The notes under the pieces are model-generated. The model saw nothing but the letters and a program-made list of their open reading frames with translations, was not told where the DNA came from and did no database searches. A stretch of 46,216 bases of DNA from Oscillospiraceae bacterium (lineage in GTDB: Bacteria > Bacillota > Clostridia > Oscillospirales > Acutalibacteraceae), in assembly GCA_031280825.1 (NCBI GenBank), contig JAITGE010000041.1, positions 1 through 46,216 on the forward strand, read 5' to 3'. This document shows, piece by piece, positions 1 through 8,683 of the stretch. Each line of letters begins with the position of its first letter. Position 1 is the stretch's first letter. The position numbers and the translations under genes were made by a program.

Positions 1-850
1 CGAACAGCTGGCCATGCCAGAAACGGCGGTTAAACCGGAAGCAAAACTCGTCTAAAAACGCCTGCATATGGCGTTCGCCGATGCCGTGATAGGTGCCGCC
101 CAGGAAGTCTTTGAGGTTGGAAATGACGATGTGTAGCCATTTCAGGTGTTCCGGGTTTTCGGCGGGATCGAAGTTTTCCGGCACGTGGATGTAGCCATTT
201 TGAGCCAATTTGCGGTAGACGGAAAGGCCGTCGCTTGTGACGGACGCTCCCTTTTTGATGTTCTTTTCGGCAAACGAGGCGATGGCGTTGCCGTCCACGG
301 CGGACAAAACCTGCGCTTTCACGAAGCCCGGCTGGCCTTCTTCGTCCAGCGAAAGGCCGATGACCACCGGCGTCTTATCCGTGCCGCGGCCCCGTTTGCC
401 CTCCCCCTCGCTGGATGTCCCGAAAAAACCCTCGTCCATCTCCACAATGCCCGACAACAGGTAGTTTGCGTCCCTGTCGGCCATCGCCCTGCGGATTTTG
501 TGGCTGATCGTCCACGCCGTGTCGTAGGCGATTTTGAGCTCCCGCTTGAGCTGCATGGCAGAGCATCCACGTTTGTCCTTGCACATCAGGTAGATCGCCA
601 GAAACCACTTGCGCAGCGGCGTCTGTGTCTTTTCCATGATCGTCCCCGCCGTCACCGAGGCTTGGTGGTTGCAGTGCTTGCATTGAAACAGCTTTCGGCT
701 GACGATTTGGAACGGTTCGCCAACCGCACCGCATTTCGGGCAGACAAAGCCTTTCGGCCATCGTTTTTCGTACAGATAGGCTTGGCAGGCTTCCTCCGTT
801 GCGAACTTTTCCATGAATTCCAGCAGCGTCATTGTCTCTTGATGGGCCAT
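1..850 (-). CDS. IS1595-family (ISXO2-like) transposase, partial at the window edge
   Basis: DDE-type transposase with an N-terminal zinc ribbon, reading leftward off the window; 283 codons are visible and there is no stop. Residues 37-60 form the ribbon (CPKC at 37-40, CKHC at 57-60). Catalytic candidates are D139 in VEMDEGFFG and D207 in TSDGLS, followed by the SNLK motif at 244-247 that in this family takes the place of the usual last acidic residue. The ATG at 850 has GAGGAGG upstream and an extended -10 (TGG-TATAAT at 882-890) close behind, so the reading frame looks intact as far as it is visible. It abuts a 5'-truncated gene at about 918, as expected if insertion broke that gene. Family assignment is from motif recognition; the terminal repeats could not be defined. 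Confidence 0.88.
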   Translation of the reverse strand, partial: MAHQETMTLLEFMEKFATEEACQAYLYEKRWPKGFVCPKCGAVGEPFQIVSRKLFQCKHCNHQASVTAGTIMEKTQTPLRKWFLAIYLMCKDKRGCSAMQLKRELKIAYDTAWTISHKIRRAMADRDANYLLSGIVEMDEGFFGTSSEGEGKRGRGTDKTPVVIGLSLDEEGQPGFVKAQVLSAVDGNAIASFAEKNIKKGASVTSDGLSVYRKLAQNGYIHVPENFDPAENPEHLKWLHIVISNLKDFLGGTYHGIGERHMQAFLDEFCFRFNRRFWHGQLF

Positions 851-881
851 TTCACGCGCCTCCTCGTTTCTCGTTGTACTT

Positions 882-890
882 ATTATACCA
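882..890 (-). promoter_or_regulatory. Extended -10 element for the IS1595 transposase
   Basis: The minus strand reads TGG-TATAAT about 32 bases upstream of the transposase ATG. No good -35 lies 17 bases farther upstream, so this would be an extended -10 promoter. Confidence 0.4.
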
Positions 891-917
891 TGTTATGAGG
901 CGTTTGGATAGTCATAA

Positions 918-1361
918 AGCTTTAAGCTCTGGACGCCTCCCGCAAAAGAACGCGCCTCATCCTATGGCGAAGCCCTTGCGCTAAACCATGGCTACGATGA
1001 AAGCAAGCCTCTCAGCGAGCTGACCCTGGCGGATTTGCGGGCGGCAGCGCAATTCCGCGGCGGCGAGCTGCTGGGTGAAAGCTATGACGGCGACCCCTAC
1101 GCGCCGCTGCAATGGAAGAGCGCAATGGGCAACGAGTTCATGATGAGCCCAAACCTTGTGCTGCGCGGCGGGCACTGGTGCCCCGACGAACTGCCCGGAC
1201 CCACCGACGGCGATTTCAAGAACTCCTTCACACCATGGGAATATGACGCCGAAGCAAAACGCAACCCTTTCTTTGCCCAAGTCTGGTATCCTCTGCACAG
1301 CGAAGCTGAAAACAACGCTTACGGCGAGGAAATCTTCAAGGGCATGAAGGGTTACGAATAA
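918..1361 (+). pseudogene. 5'-truncated gene of unknown function next to the IS1595 end
   Basis: An open frame runs from just after a TAA at 915-917 to the TAA at 1359-1361, about 147 codons. It has no convincing ribosome site or start; the first usable codon is a TTG at 1035. The protein reads as ordinary conserved sequence, for example LTLADLRAAAQFRGG, GGHWCP and NPFFAQVWYPLH, and codon use matches neighbouring genes. The HWCP segment hints at a degenerate metal knuckle, but I do not recognise the family. The simplest view is that the 3' end of a real gene survives and the IS1595 insertion or a deletion at its edge removed the 5' part. Confidence 0.55.
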
Positions 1362-1461
1362 GCCCGAGCTTTCCTCCCGCGCGTTTTGGAACATACTTTG
1401 GCAGTCAGGCGCATATGCTTGCCCCGTACATCCCTTTGGATGCTGAAAGGCAGGTATGTGT

Positions 1462-2628
1462 ATGTTTCGCAGAAGTTACAAACGGATATTCACGCCGCTC
1501 ACAGCCATGCTGCTCATCTGGGCAGCCATGACTCCCGCATGGTGCGCCGCGCCCAAAGCCGCGCCCGTCGAACCGTCTGTATCCGCAAAGCACGCGGTAT
1601 TGATCGACGCCGCGGACGCGCGGGTTCTTTTCGCCAGGCAAGCGGAAAGCCCTGCACCCATGGCCAGCACCACCAAGATTATGAGCGCGCTGCTGTTGCT
1701 CGAGGCCGGCGCGCCCGAAACGGAGGTCGTCGCCACAGCCGCGATGGTGACCATGGAGGGAACCTCCATGGGATTGCGCGCGGGCGACACCGTTTCGCGC
1801 TATGCCCTCGCCTGCGGGATGCTGCTGAGCAGCGGCAACGACGCGGCAAATACCACCGCCTTGCATCTGGCAGGTTCGACAGCAGCCTTTGCGCAGCGCA
1901 TGAATGCCCGCGCAGCGCAAATCGGTATGGAAAAAACACGTTTCGTCACTGCCTCCGGTCTGGATGCGGATGGGCATCGTTCCACAGCGCTGGATATGGC
2001 GCTGCTAGGGCGCGAGGCTCTGCAAAACGCCGCTTTCCGCGAAATTTGCGGTCAAGCGCAAATCCGTGTCGCATATGGCAACCCGCCGTATCCGCGCACC
2101 CTGCGCAACCACAACCGCCTTGTGCGGGAGCTGGAGGGCTGCATCGGGCTGAAAACCGGCTTCACCAAGATGGCCGGGCGCTGCTTGGTTTCAGCCTGCA
2201 CACGCAACGGTGTAACGCTCCTTGCCGTAACGCTCAACGCGCCCAACGATTGGGAGGATCACCGCAGGCTCTACGACTACGGCTTCGCGCGTTACCAAAG
2301 CTACACGCTGGATAACCCAAACGCAAGCTTTTCGCTGCCCCTGACCGGCGGAACGCAGGCGACTGCAAGGCTCATTTTCGCCCGCCCGCCGGAGGTCAAG
2401 CTCCCGGAAACCCCAAAAGCCTTGCGCCGGGTTGTTTTGATGCGCCCATTCGAATATGCACCGCTGACCAAGGGACGCGTCGCGGGAACTGTTCGGTATT
2501 ATGACGGCGGCGCCCTGTTGGCGGAGGTTCCGCTGGTTGTGGCGGCGGATTATACCCCGAAGGCGCACGCGCCGAAAAAAAATGGTCTGTGGGCAAAGCT
2601 CAAAGCATTCTTCCATCGAAAAAAATAA
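1462..2628 (+). CDS. dacF: D-alanyl-D-alanine carboxypeptidase (penicillin-binding protein 5/6, S11 family)
   Basis: Trims the terminal D-Ala from peptidoglycan pentapeptides outside the membrane. Counting from the upstream ATG at 1456, a hydrophobic signal segment spans about residues 11-31. The serine nucleophile motif is S71-T-T-K74, the second motif S126-G-N128 and the third K233-T-G235, all intact and at normal spacing. The C-terminal half carries the PBP5-associated beta domain and ends in a basic tail. The ATG at 1462 (third codon of the longer frame) is better placed behind AGGCAGG than the ATG at 1456. The gene sits 12 bases before the pseudouridine synthase. The symbol follows the Firmicutes dacF/dacB-like group; which paralogue it is remains uncertain. 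Confidence 0.9.
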   Translation: MFRRSYKRIFTPLTAMLLIWAAMTPAWCAAPKAAPVEPSVSAKHAVLIDAADARVLFARQAESPAPMASTTKIMSALLLLEAGAPETEVVATAAMVTMEGTSMGLRAGDTVSRYALACGMLLSSGNDAANTTALHLAGSTAAFAQRMNARAAQIGMEKTRFVTASGLDADGHRSTALDMALLGREALQNAAFREICGQAQIRVAYGNPPYPRTLRNHNRLVRELEGCIGLKTGFTKMAGRCLVSACTRNGVTLLAVTLNAPNDWEDHRRLYDYGFARYQSYTLDNPNASFSLPLTGGTQATARLIFARPPEVKLPETPKALRRVVLMRPFEYAPLTKGRVAGTVRYYDGGALLAEVPLVVAADYTPKAHAPKKNGLWAKLKAFFHRKK

Positions 2629-2640
2629 TGGAGTATAACA

Positions 2641-3366
2641 ATGGCAATCAATGAACCTATGCGGCTGCAAAAATATCTTGCACAGTGCGGCACTGCCTCC
2701 CGGCGCAAGGCCGAAGAAATGATCCTGCAGGGGCGCGTCACCATCAACGGGCGCGCCGCCGCGCTTGGGCAGAGTGTTCGCCCGGGCAAGGATCAGATTG
2801 CCTTGGACGGGGAAGTCCTTCAGGCACGGGAAGCGCCTGTATACATCGCCCTGCATAAACCGCGCGGCTATGTCACCACGCTGGACGACCCGCACGCGCG
2901 GCACAACGTTGCGGAGCTACTGCAAGCGCGCCCAGAGCGGCTCTTCCCTGTGGGGCGGCTGGATAAGGATTCCGAGGGCTTACTGCTGATGACCAACGAC
3001 GGTGCGCTGGCGCAAAAGCTCACGCATCCCTCCATGCACATTCCGAAGGTCTACCGTGTAACGCTGAAAAACGCCGTCACGGCGGAGCAGCTGGATACGC
3101 TGATCCATGGGGTTCTTTTGGACGGACAGCGCACCCTGCCCACGCAAGTGCGGGAGCTTTCCGCCGAACCGGGGCGCACGGTGCTGGAATTCACCCTGCG
3201 CGAGGGACGCAACCGGCAAATCCGCCGCATGTGCGAAGCGTTGGGGCTAACCGTCGCAAGGCTCAAACGTACCGCCATCGGTTCGCTCAAGCTGGGGATG
3301 CTTCCGCCCGGGCAGTGGCGGGAGCTGACAAGCACAGAAATCGCCGCGCTCAAACGAAGCGCTTAA
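2641..3366 (+). CDS. rluB: RluB/RsuA-type rRNA pseudouridine synthase
   Basis: Isomerises uridine to pseudouridine in rRNA, by family most likely 23S position 2605. It has an N-terminal S4 RNA-binding domain (about residues 7-55, with LQKYLAQCGTASRRKAEEMI) and a catalytic domain with the signature GRLDKDSEGLLL, where D108 is the nucleophile. The later REGRNRQIRRMCEALG segment is typical of the RsuA/RluB group. At 241 aa it is a normal compact length. The start has a GGAG site at about 8 bases. It is probably cotranscribed with the carboxypeptidase. Its TAA overlaps, tail to tail, the stop of a small minus-strand ORF. Confidence 0.92.
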   Translation: MAINEPMRLQKYLAQCGTASRRKAEEMILQGRVTINGRAAALGQSVRPGKDQIALDGEVLQAREAPVYIALHKPRGYVTTLDDPHARHNVAELLQARPERLFPVGRLDKDSEGLLLMTNDGALAQKLTHPSMHIPKVYRVTLKNAVTAEQLDTLIHGVLLDGQRTLPTQVRELSAEPGRTVLEFTLREGRNRQIRRMCEALGLTVARLKRTAIGSLKLGMLPPGQWRELTSTEIAALKRSA

Positions 3367-3500
3367 GCGCTCTGAAAGAACGGAAGTTTCTCAATCGCCT
3401 GCCTGAGCCGCGCGATGTCGCCCTGCAAAACGCCCTCGCCCCGCAACGCAACAGCCAATCGCAGACCGCGATCCTCCGCTAAAATTTCATAGCTTTCCAC
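3363..3500 (-). CDS. Possible 45-aa protein after the response regulator
   Basis: A GTG-started frame opens 6 bases after the stop of the response regulator and ends in a TAA overlapping the rluB stop on the other strand. The translation (start VESYEILAEDRGLRL, end EKLPFFQSA) has codon use like its neighbours and a plausible amphipathic make-up, with no cysteines or membrane segment. There is no clear ribosome site, so it would depend on translational coupling. It is not the N-terminus of a histidine kinase that I recognise. It may be a real small gene or a remnant of a longer one. Confidence 0.35.
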   Translation of the reverse strand: MESYEILAEDRGLRLAVALRGEGVLQGDIARLRQAIEKLPFFQSA

Positions 3501-3506
3501 AGGGCA

Positions 3507-4190
3507 TCATTTCTGCAGCTTATAACCCACCCGGTGAACCGTTTGCAGCCGTTCTCCCTCTTCCCCCAAGCCTTCACGCAGCTTGCGCACGCTTTGATCC
3601 ACCACTCTGGTTTCACCTTGAAAATCATATCCCCAAACCTTGCTGAGCAGCTGCTCCCGCGTCAGAACACGCCCCGCGTTTTCCATTAGTAACGCCAAAA
3701 GCGTAAACTGCTTGTTCTGCAGCGAAACAGCTCGCCCGTTCACCTGCACCTCGCGGGTATTCATGTTCAGCACAATGCCGCCCGCCTGGCGCACACGCCC
3801 GCTGTTGAGCAAGCCCTTGCTGCGCTCAATGAGATTCAAGCTCTTTTGTAGCAAAACCTGCTCCGAATAGGGTTTAATGATATAATCATCCGCGCGGCAG
3901 GGTCGCCCAACCCCCCGCAGCTGATCCTCAATATCGCCCCGAGCGGTCACGAACATAATTGGGACTGTTTGGTTATCGGCGCGGATACGCCTGCAAAGAG
4001 CAAAGCCATCCAAAGCCCCCGCCAGACCAACGTCCAAAAGTATGAGGTCAAATTCCTCCGCGTCAGCAAGCGCCAGCGCTTCGTCTGCGTGTGCCGCCGT
4101 CAAAACCTCCAGCCCATTGCGGGCAAAAAATGGCTGAATAATCGCGCAAAAACGCGAATCATCCTCCACCATCAAAACCTTGTATGCCAT
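3507..4190 (-). CDS. OmpR/PhoB-family response regulator, orphan
   Basis: Two-component transcription factor of 227 aa. The receiver domain (about 1-120) has the acidic pair at D11, phospho-acceptor D53 in LILLDVG, T82 and K106 in ADDYIIKP. The C-terminal winged helix (about 130-227) ends in RVVDQSVRKLREGLG and VHRVGYKLQK. The ATG at 4190 follows a GGGGGG ribosome site; the longer frame upstream is not plausible. The loop before ADDYI reads LRGVGRPCR, one or two residues longer than usual and lacking the common LGA. No histidine kinase lies nearby, and the gene is at the distal end of a long operon, 20 bases after hisI. Its targets are unknown. Confidence 0.88.
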   Translation of the reverse strand: MAYKVLMVEDDSRFCAIIQPFFARNGLEVLTAAHADEALALADAEEFDLILLDVGLAGALDGFALCRRIRADNQTVPIMFVTARGDIEDQLRGVGRPCRADDYIIKPYSEQVLLQKSLNLIERSKGLLNSGRVRQAGGIVLNMNTREVQVNGRAVSLQNKQFTLLALLMENAGRVLTREQLLSKVWGYDFQGETRVVDQSVRKLREGLGEEGERLQTVHRVGYKLQK

Positions 4191-4210
4191 CCGTCCCCCC
4201 TTTTTTTTAT

Positions 4211-4612
4211 CTATCCTACGATAAATTCCAGTCCGCCGCGATCCATATTCAACCTGCGGTAATAACAATTGCGATGCTTTCCTTCCGCGTTTTGGGTGTG
4301 ACAAATGCCGCCGCCCAACGGTGTGACCAGATACACCAGCGAGTTTTGCTCGCAATTAACGCGGATCTCCTCCACGCGGAAAGCATTGCCGGATTCCTCC
4401 GCACCCTTATACCACAAGCGCCCGCGACTCGTGGAATACAGCACCAGTTGCCGCAGGCGCAGCGTTTCGCGTAACGCTTCCGCGTTGGTGTAGGCGATTA
4501 ACAGCACCTCGCGCGTTTTCGCATCCTGAACGGCGACGGGCAGCGCCCCCCGCACAGCGTCAAGCTTTTCAAAATCCAAGCGCAGCTCCGTGGCTTCTTC
4601 AATTGATTGCAT
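4211..4612 (-). CDS. hisI: Phosphoribosyl-AMP cyclohydrolase
   Basis: Opens the adenine ring of phosphoribosyl-AMP in histidine biosynthesis, in the cytoplasm. Family hallmarks are LLIAYTNAEAL, the STSRGRLWYKG block, and the metal ligands C87, C104 (CHTQN) and C116 (NCYY). At 133 aa it is a single-domain HisI without a fused HisE pyrophosphohydrolase. A GGGAGGG ribosome site precedes the ATG at 4612. It is separated from the rest of the his pathway, since no other his gene is in the window, and it is embedded between a membrane protein and a response regulator. Confidence 0.92.
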   Translation of the reverse strand: MQSIEEATELRLDFEKLDAVRGALPVAVQDAKTREVLLIAYTNAEALRETLRLRQLVLYSTSRGRLWYKGAEESGNAFRVEEIRVNCEQNSLVYLVTPLGGGICHTQNAEGKHRNCYYRRLNMDRGGLEFIVG

Positions 4613-4641
4613 AGCCTTCCCTCCCTAAAATCCGCAGTGTT

Positions 4642-6492
4642 TTATTTTGCGGGAGCCGATTGCTCCGCATATACCCAAGCGGCGCGATATATTTGGATGT
4701 AGCCCTCCTCGCGCAAAAAAACATAGTGCTGTTCCAAAAACGCCGCCAAGCCTTCCTCGCTCACAGCCTCCTCCGGGCGGCAGAGCAGGTATTCCGTCAC
4801 GCGCTGCTGCCCATAATAATTGGGATACAAGTATAATCCTGCCGCTCGACCGGTCAAATGCGGCGGGAACCACGTCGTCGCCGTGATCTCCGCATTCGGC
4901 GGAAGCGCCGCAAGCGCGGTATCCGTCGCCGCGATTGCCGCACGCTCTGCTGCCCAAATATCACGGTAGCTTTCCAGCCGCTCAGCGAACAGCGGTGCGG
5001 TGCAAAGCAAGGAAGCGCCCAGCGCAAGACCCATCAGCTGCCGCCGCAGCGTGGTTCGCATCCGCGCGAACACCAACACCGCAAGCGCCACCGCAAGCGC
5101 CGCTGAGCCGTATACATACTGAAAGCCCATCTGATGTTGGTAGCTATAGTTGGAAAGCAAATGCATTACGGCAACAGGCAGCAGCAAAATCCAGCAATGG
5201 TTTTTGCGCGAAAGCAACGGCACAAACGCCAGCGGCAGAAACAGATACAGTAAAAACGCGACCTTCTCGGCCGTAAACATTTCGCGGATAGCGTAACCAA
5301 AATCAAAAAGCAGCACCCGCACGATATCTCCGAAGCCGTGCCCCCCCTCTCCGGGAAGATAGTAATTGCGCAGTCGGCTGACCATCACACCGCCGCCAAA
5401 ATGCGCAACAACGCCCACCGCCGCAAAAAACCAAAGGATTGCGCCGCCCAGCAAGACCGCGCCGGCAAGCCGTTGTTTTTTGCCGCGAAAGAGCGCAAAC
5501 AAGCCAAGCGCAGCAATATAAACCGCCGCATCCTCTTTGACCGAAAGCGTTAACAGAGCGAAAACGGCAAGAAGAACCCATTTGCCGCGCAACAAAAAAT
5601 AAAACGTCCAAAGCAGCAACGGCGCAAGGAATTTGTTCTCGTGAAAATCATACACGCAGCCATAGCCAAACGCCGGGTGCAAAAAATACAGCAGCACCAC
5701 CGCCAATTCACCCCAAAAATGCGCCCCAAAGCACTGCCGCGCAATTGCCCGCACAGCAAAAACGCCCGAAGCCACGCCCAGCGCCTGCAGAACCAGCAGG
5801 ACCTCCACACGCGGCACGAGCGCGTAGAACGGCAAAAGAACATAATAAAAGGGCGAACAATGCACGGCAAAATGCGAAAGCGGCGCGTTTCGCTCCAGCG
5901 TTGTCGTCATGCCATCCCCGCGCGCAAGGGATGCAAACATCTGCCCAAAAACGCCCAAATCAAAGGTTGTGCCTTGGTATACCCGATAGCGCAGGATAGA
6001 AGCGTACGCCAACACGGTCGCCATGCCAAAAAACAACAGCACAGTGACGGCGAAGCCTCCTCGGCGCCGTAATTTTTCATGAACCCGCGGCAAGCTGAAG
6101 TGCTCCCGAAATGCCCAGCGCACAATCAAAAACAACGGAACACACAAGCCCAAGGAAAAATACACACTCGCCTCCGCCGTAACGCAGAGCACGAACGCAA
6201 ACGCAAGATAAACCCCCGCCAACGCCCATTGCAGTGGACGCGCACTCGCCCAATAAAGACAAAGCGCGGTCAACCCCAACCACGCAAAAAAAAACACGCC
6301 AAAAAACATACCCCAAGGCATTTCAACAACAAAACGCAAATCCGTGAACGGCAAATCCTGCCGCCAAGCGCGCAACAAAACGGCGAACGACCCCGCAAAA
6401 CCGCCCGCAAACAGCAACGCCAGCCATCCGCCACCGGCGAACAGCAGTCTTGCCTGTCGCGTTTTTTCGCAAAATAAATTTCTAATCACCAT
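4642..6492 (-). CDS. DUF2079 multi-pass membrane protein
   Basis: 616-aa integral membrane protein with about a dozen hydrophobic segments. The DUF2079 signatures are clear: FDLGVFGQMFASLARGDG, HCSPFYYVLLPFYALVP and VYDFHENKFLAPLLLW. The fold resembles GT-C glycosyltransferases, so transfer of a sugar from a lipid carrier is possible but unproven. The ATG at 6492 overlaps the rhamnosidase stop as TGATG, implying translational coupling; the longer upstream frame is not needed. The C-terminal 130 residues, from about YRDIWAAERAAI, look extracytoplasmic and soluble. Confidence 0.82.
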   Translation of the reverse strand: MVIRNLFCEKTRQARLLFAGGGWLALLFAGGFAGSFAVLLRAWRQDLPFTDLRFVVEMPWGMFFGVFFFAWLGLTALCLYWASARPLQWALAGVYLAFAFVLCVTAEASVYFSLGLCVPLFLIVRWAFREHFSLPRVHEKLRRRGGFAVTVLLFFGMATVLAYASILRYRVYQGTTFDLGVFGQMFASLARGDGMTTTLERNAPLSHFAVHCSPFYYVLLPFYALVPRVEVLLVLQALGVASGVFAVRAIARQCFGAHFWGELAVVLLYFLHPAFGYGCVYDFHENKFLAPLLLWTFYFLLRGKWVLLAVFALLTLSVKEDAAVYIAALGLFALFRGKKQRLAGAVLLGGAILWFFAAVGVVAHFGGGVMVSRLRNYYLPGEGGHGFGDIVRVLLFDFGYAIREMFTAEKVAFLLYLFLPLAFVPLLSRKNHCWILLLPVAVMHLLSNYSYQHQMGFQYVYGSAALAVALAVLVFARMRTTLRRQLMGLALGASLLCTAPLFAERLESYRDIWAAERAAIAATDTALAALPPNAEITATTWFPPHLTGRAAGLYLYPNYYGQQRVTEYLLCRPEEAVSEEGLAAFLEQHYVFLREEGYIQIYRAAWVYAEQSAPAK

Positions 6493-8660
6493 CACGCTTC
6501 CGCCGAAAGTGTCGTTGTGCCGGGCTTCAGGCACAGCACGCGCCCGCCGATATCCGCCGTCGCTTCACAGCCCTCGGGCACGGTAAAGGTGTAAACCACA
6601 CTGCCATCCTGCGCATAGCGCCAGCCGCTTTCTACACGCCCGCGCCGCGTTTCAACCGCGCCGCGCAGATGACCCAGGCGCGCGTCGGGCAAGGGCGCAA
6701 AACGAACGGCAGAAAAACCCGGCGCGTCCTCCACCGTTTGGATGCCCGCCGCAACGCCCAACAGCCAGTCCCCTACCGCGCCATAGGCATAATGATTAAA
6801 GGAGTTCATGCCTGCCTCCTGAAAGGAACCGTCCGGACGCTGCCCATCCCAACGCTCCCAGACCGTCGTTGCGCCCATTGTAACAGGATAAAGCCAAGAG
6901 GGGTATTCCCGCCGCAACAAAAGATCATAAGCAAGCGCGCCATAGCCGTTTTCACTCAGGGCGTGCAGCAGATAAGGCGTACCTAAAAAACCGGTTTTCA
7001 GGTGCCCGGTTTCGCGCACCAGCGCCGCGAGCTGCGCCGCCACCTGCACCTGATATGCGCCCGTCAAATCAAAATAAAGCGTCAGCACGCAGCCTGTTTG
7101 CGTGTTGCATAGCACCTCACCCTCGGGCAAAAATTCCCGTATGTACGCCGCCTTGGTCGCCGCAAGCTGCCGCTCGTATTTGCGCATATCCGCACCCAGC
7201 ACCTTACCGGCTTTGATCAGCAGACCTGTGGAATAGGCGAAATACGCATTGCGCAACAACGCGCCGGACGTTGGCGTTTCATCCAAGCAAAGCCAATCGC
7301 CAAAATGCCCGTCGCTCATCCAAAGCGCATTTTCACTTCGCGCAATCATATAATCCACCCACGCGCGCATGGAGCTGAATTGCCGCAGCAGAATATCCGC
7401 GTCGCCGTACGTCAAATAAATCTGCCACGGGCAAATAACCGCCGCGTCCGCCCAACCGGCGGAGCTGTCGCCATCCCAATGCAACCGCGGAATCACATGC
7501 GGGATGCCGCCGTTGGCAAACTGCTCACTTGCAAGATCCGCCAGCCACTTTTTGAAAAAGCGCTCGCAATCAAACAAATAACTTGCCGTACGGCAAAAAA
7601 TCTGCACGTCGCCCGTCCAGCCCAAACGCTCGTCACGCTGCGGGCAATCGGTCGGCACATCCAAAAAATTCCCCTTCTGCCCCCAAACGATATTTTCAAA
7701 AAAACGGTTGAGCAATGGCGATGAGCAGTCAAAAAAACCCGTGCGCCGCATCTCAGAATGCACGACAATTGCGGTGAAATCCTCCTTGCGAATTTCGCAG
7801 GGCCAATCCTGCAGCCGCACATAGCGGAAGCCCTGGAACGTGAAACACGGCTTATATGTATGCGCCCGCCCGTCGCAGAGAAACCGCACCTCCTGCTTCG
7901 CGGAACGTAGATTGGCTGTGTAAAAATTCCCCGCAGCGTCCAAAATTTCCGCGTGCCGCAGCACCGCCGTCTTCCCGGCGGCGCCATCAATACGAAATTC
8001 AACGTAGCCCGTCAGATTCTGCCCAAAATCCAGCACCGTTTCACCCGCGGGCGTCGTGAGAAGCTCCCGCGCCGGCAAACGCTCCACTTCCACAATTCGT
8101 TCGCCCTCTTCAGGGATCAAAATTTCTTTTTCATACGCCAACACCTTCGGGCTGCGCCAATATCCATCCACAAAGCCGGCGTCATAGCTTTCGCCATCGT
8201 AAAGATTCGCCCTGCGCACCGCGCTCAGGCAGCAGCTCCATGCCGCACCTGTATGGAAAAGCCTTGCCGTCCCATCGGCAAAGCGCAGCTCCAGCGCGGC
8301 GATAACCGCCGTTTCTTTGCCGCCGATAGCGCAGTGCCGCCAATCCTTTTCGCGGGCATGCATCCGCCAACCGGCGGCAGCCTCGAGCATAAGCACATTT
8401 TCAGCCCCTGCCCGCAGCAGCGCCGCCACATCGTAGCTTTGGTACTGTAACCGCTTGCGGTAATTCGTCCAGCCGGGAGCAAGCACCTGCTCCCCCACAC
8501 GCGCCCCATTGATATAAGCATTGTAAACCCCCAGCGCGGTCGCTTGCAGCCGCGCGGCTGCAACGGGCTTTTCCGGCACAAAGCATAACCGAAACACAGC
8601 GGCGGCCTCGCCAATATCCTCCGGATATTGCAGCCACTCCGCGCCAAAGATCGCCGCCAT
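6492..8660 (-). CDS. Alpha-L-rhamnosidase, glycoside hydrolase family 78
   Basis: Releases terminal L-rhamnose from glycosides. The 722-aa protein has an N-terminal beta-sandwich with AYINGARVGEQVLAPGWTNY (residues 48-67), a bacterial rhamnosidase domain and an (alpha/alpha)6 barrel. The active-site block DCPQRDERLGWTGD is at 338-351, with the general-acid glutamate E344; the second catalytic glutamate is in TVWERW (E602). The GGGWADAAV-type loop is present as SAGWADAAVICPW. There is no signal peptide, so the enzyme is probably intracellular and acts on imported rhamnosides. It starts 23 bases after mltG and is coupled to the DUF2079 gene. Rhamnulokinase is encoded separately at 40149-41612. 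Confidence 0.92.
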   Translation of the reverse strand: MAAIFGAEWLQYPEDIGEAAAVFRLCFVPEKPVAAARLQATALGVYNAYINGARVGEQVLAPGWTNYRKRLQYQSYDVAALLRAGAENVLMLEAAAGWRMHAREKDWRHCAIGGKETAVIAALELRFADGTARLFHTGAAWSCCLSAVRRANLYDGESYDAGFVDGYWRSPKVLAYEKEILIPEEGERIVEVERLPARELLTTPAGETVLDFGQNLTGYVEFRIDGAAGKTAVLRHAEILDAAGNFYTANLRSAKQEVRFLCDGRAHTYKPCFTFQGFRYVRLQDWPCEIRKEDFTAIVVHSEMRRTGFFDCSSPLLNRFFENIVWGQKGNFLDVPTDCPQRDERLGWTGDVQIFCRTASYLFDCERFFKKWLADLASEQFANGGIPHVIPRLHWDGDSSAGWADAAVICPWQIYLTYGDADILLRQFSSMRAWVDYMIARSENALWMSDGHFGDWLCLDETPTSGALLRNAYFAYSTGLLIKAGKVLGADMRKYERQLAATKAAYIREFLPEGEVLCNTQTGCVLTLYFDLTGAYQVQVAAQLAALVRETGHLKTGFLGTPYLLHALSENGYGALAYDLLLRREYPSWLYPVTMGATTVWERWDGQRPDGSFQEAGMNSFNHYAYGAVGDWLLGVAAGIQTVEDAPGFSAVRFAPLPDARLGHLRGAVETRRGRVESGWRYAQDGSVVYTFTVPEGCEATADIGGRVLCLKPGTTTLSAEA

Positions 8661-8683
8661 AAGGTGCCCCCCAAAAAAACTGT

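Noticed and set aside
146-898. 250-codon plus-strand frame at the left end
   Set aside because: It is the complement of the IS1595 transposase, which has clear motifs, a ribosome site and a promoter on the minus strand.
1386-2315. 309-codon plus-strand frame overlapping the carboxypeptidase
   Set aside because: Out-of-frame shadow with arginine- and histidine-rich composition; the carboxypeptidase frame has SxxK, SxN and KTG motifs.
3363-3366. TTAA overlap of stops as a special signal
   Set aside because: A convergent stop overlap of this kind arises easily by chance; no hairpin with T tail accompanies it.
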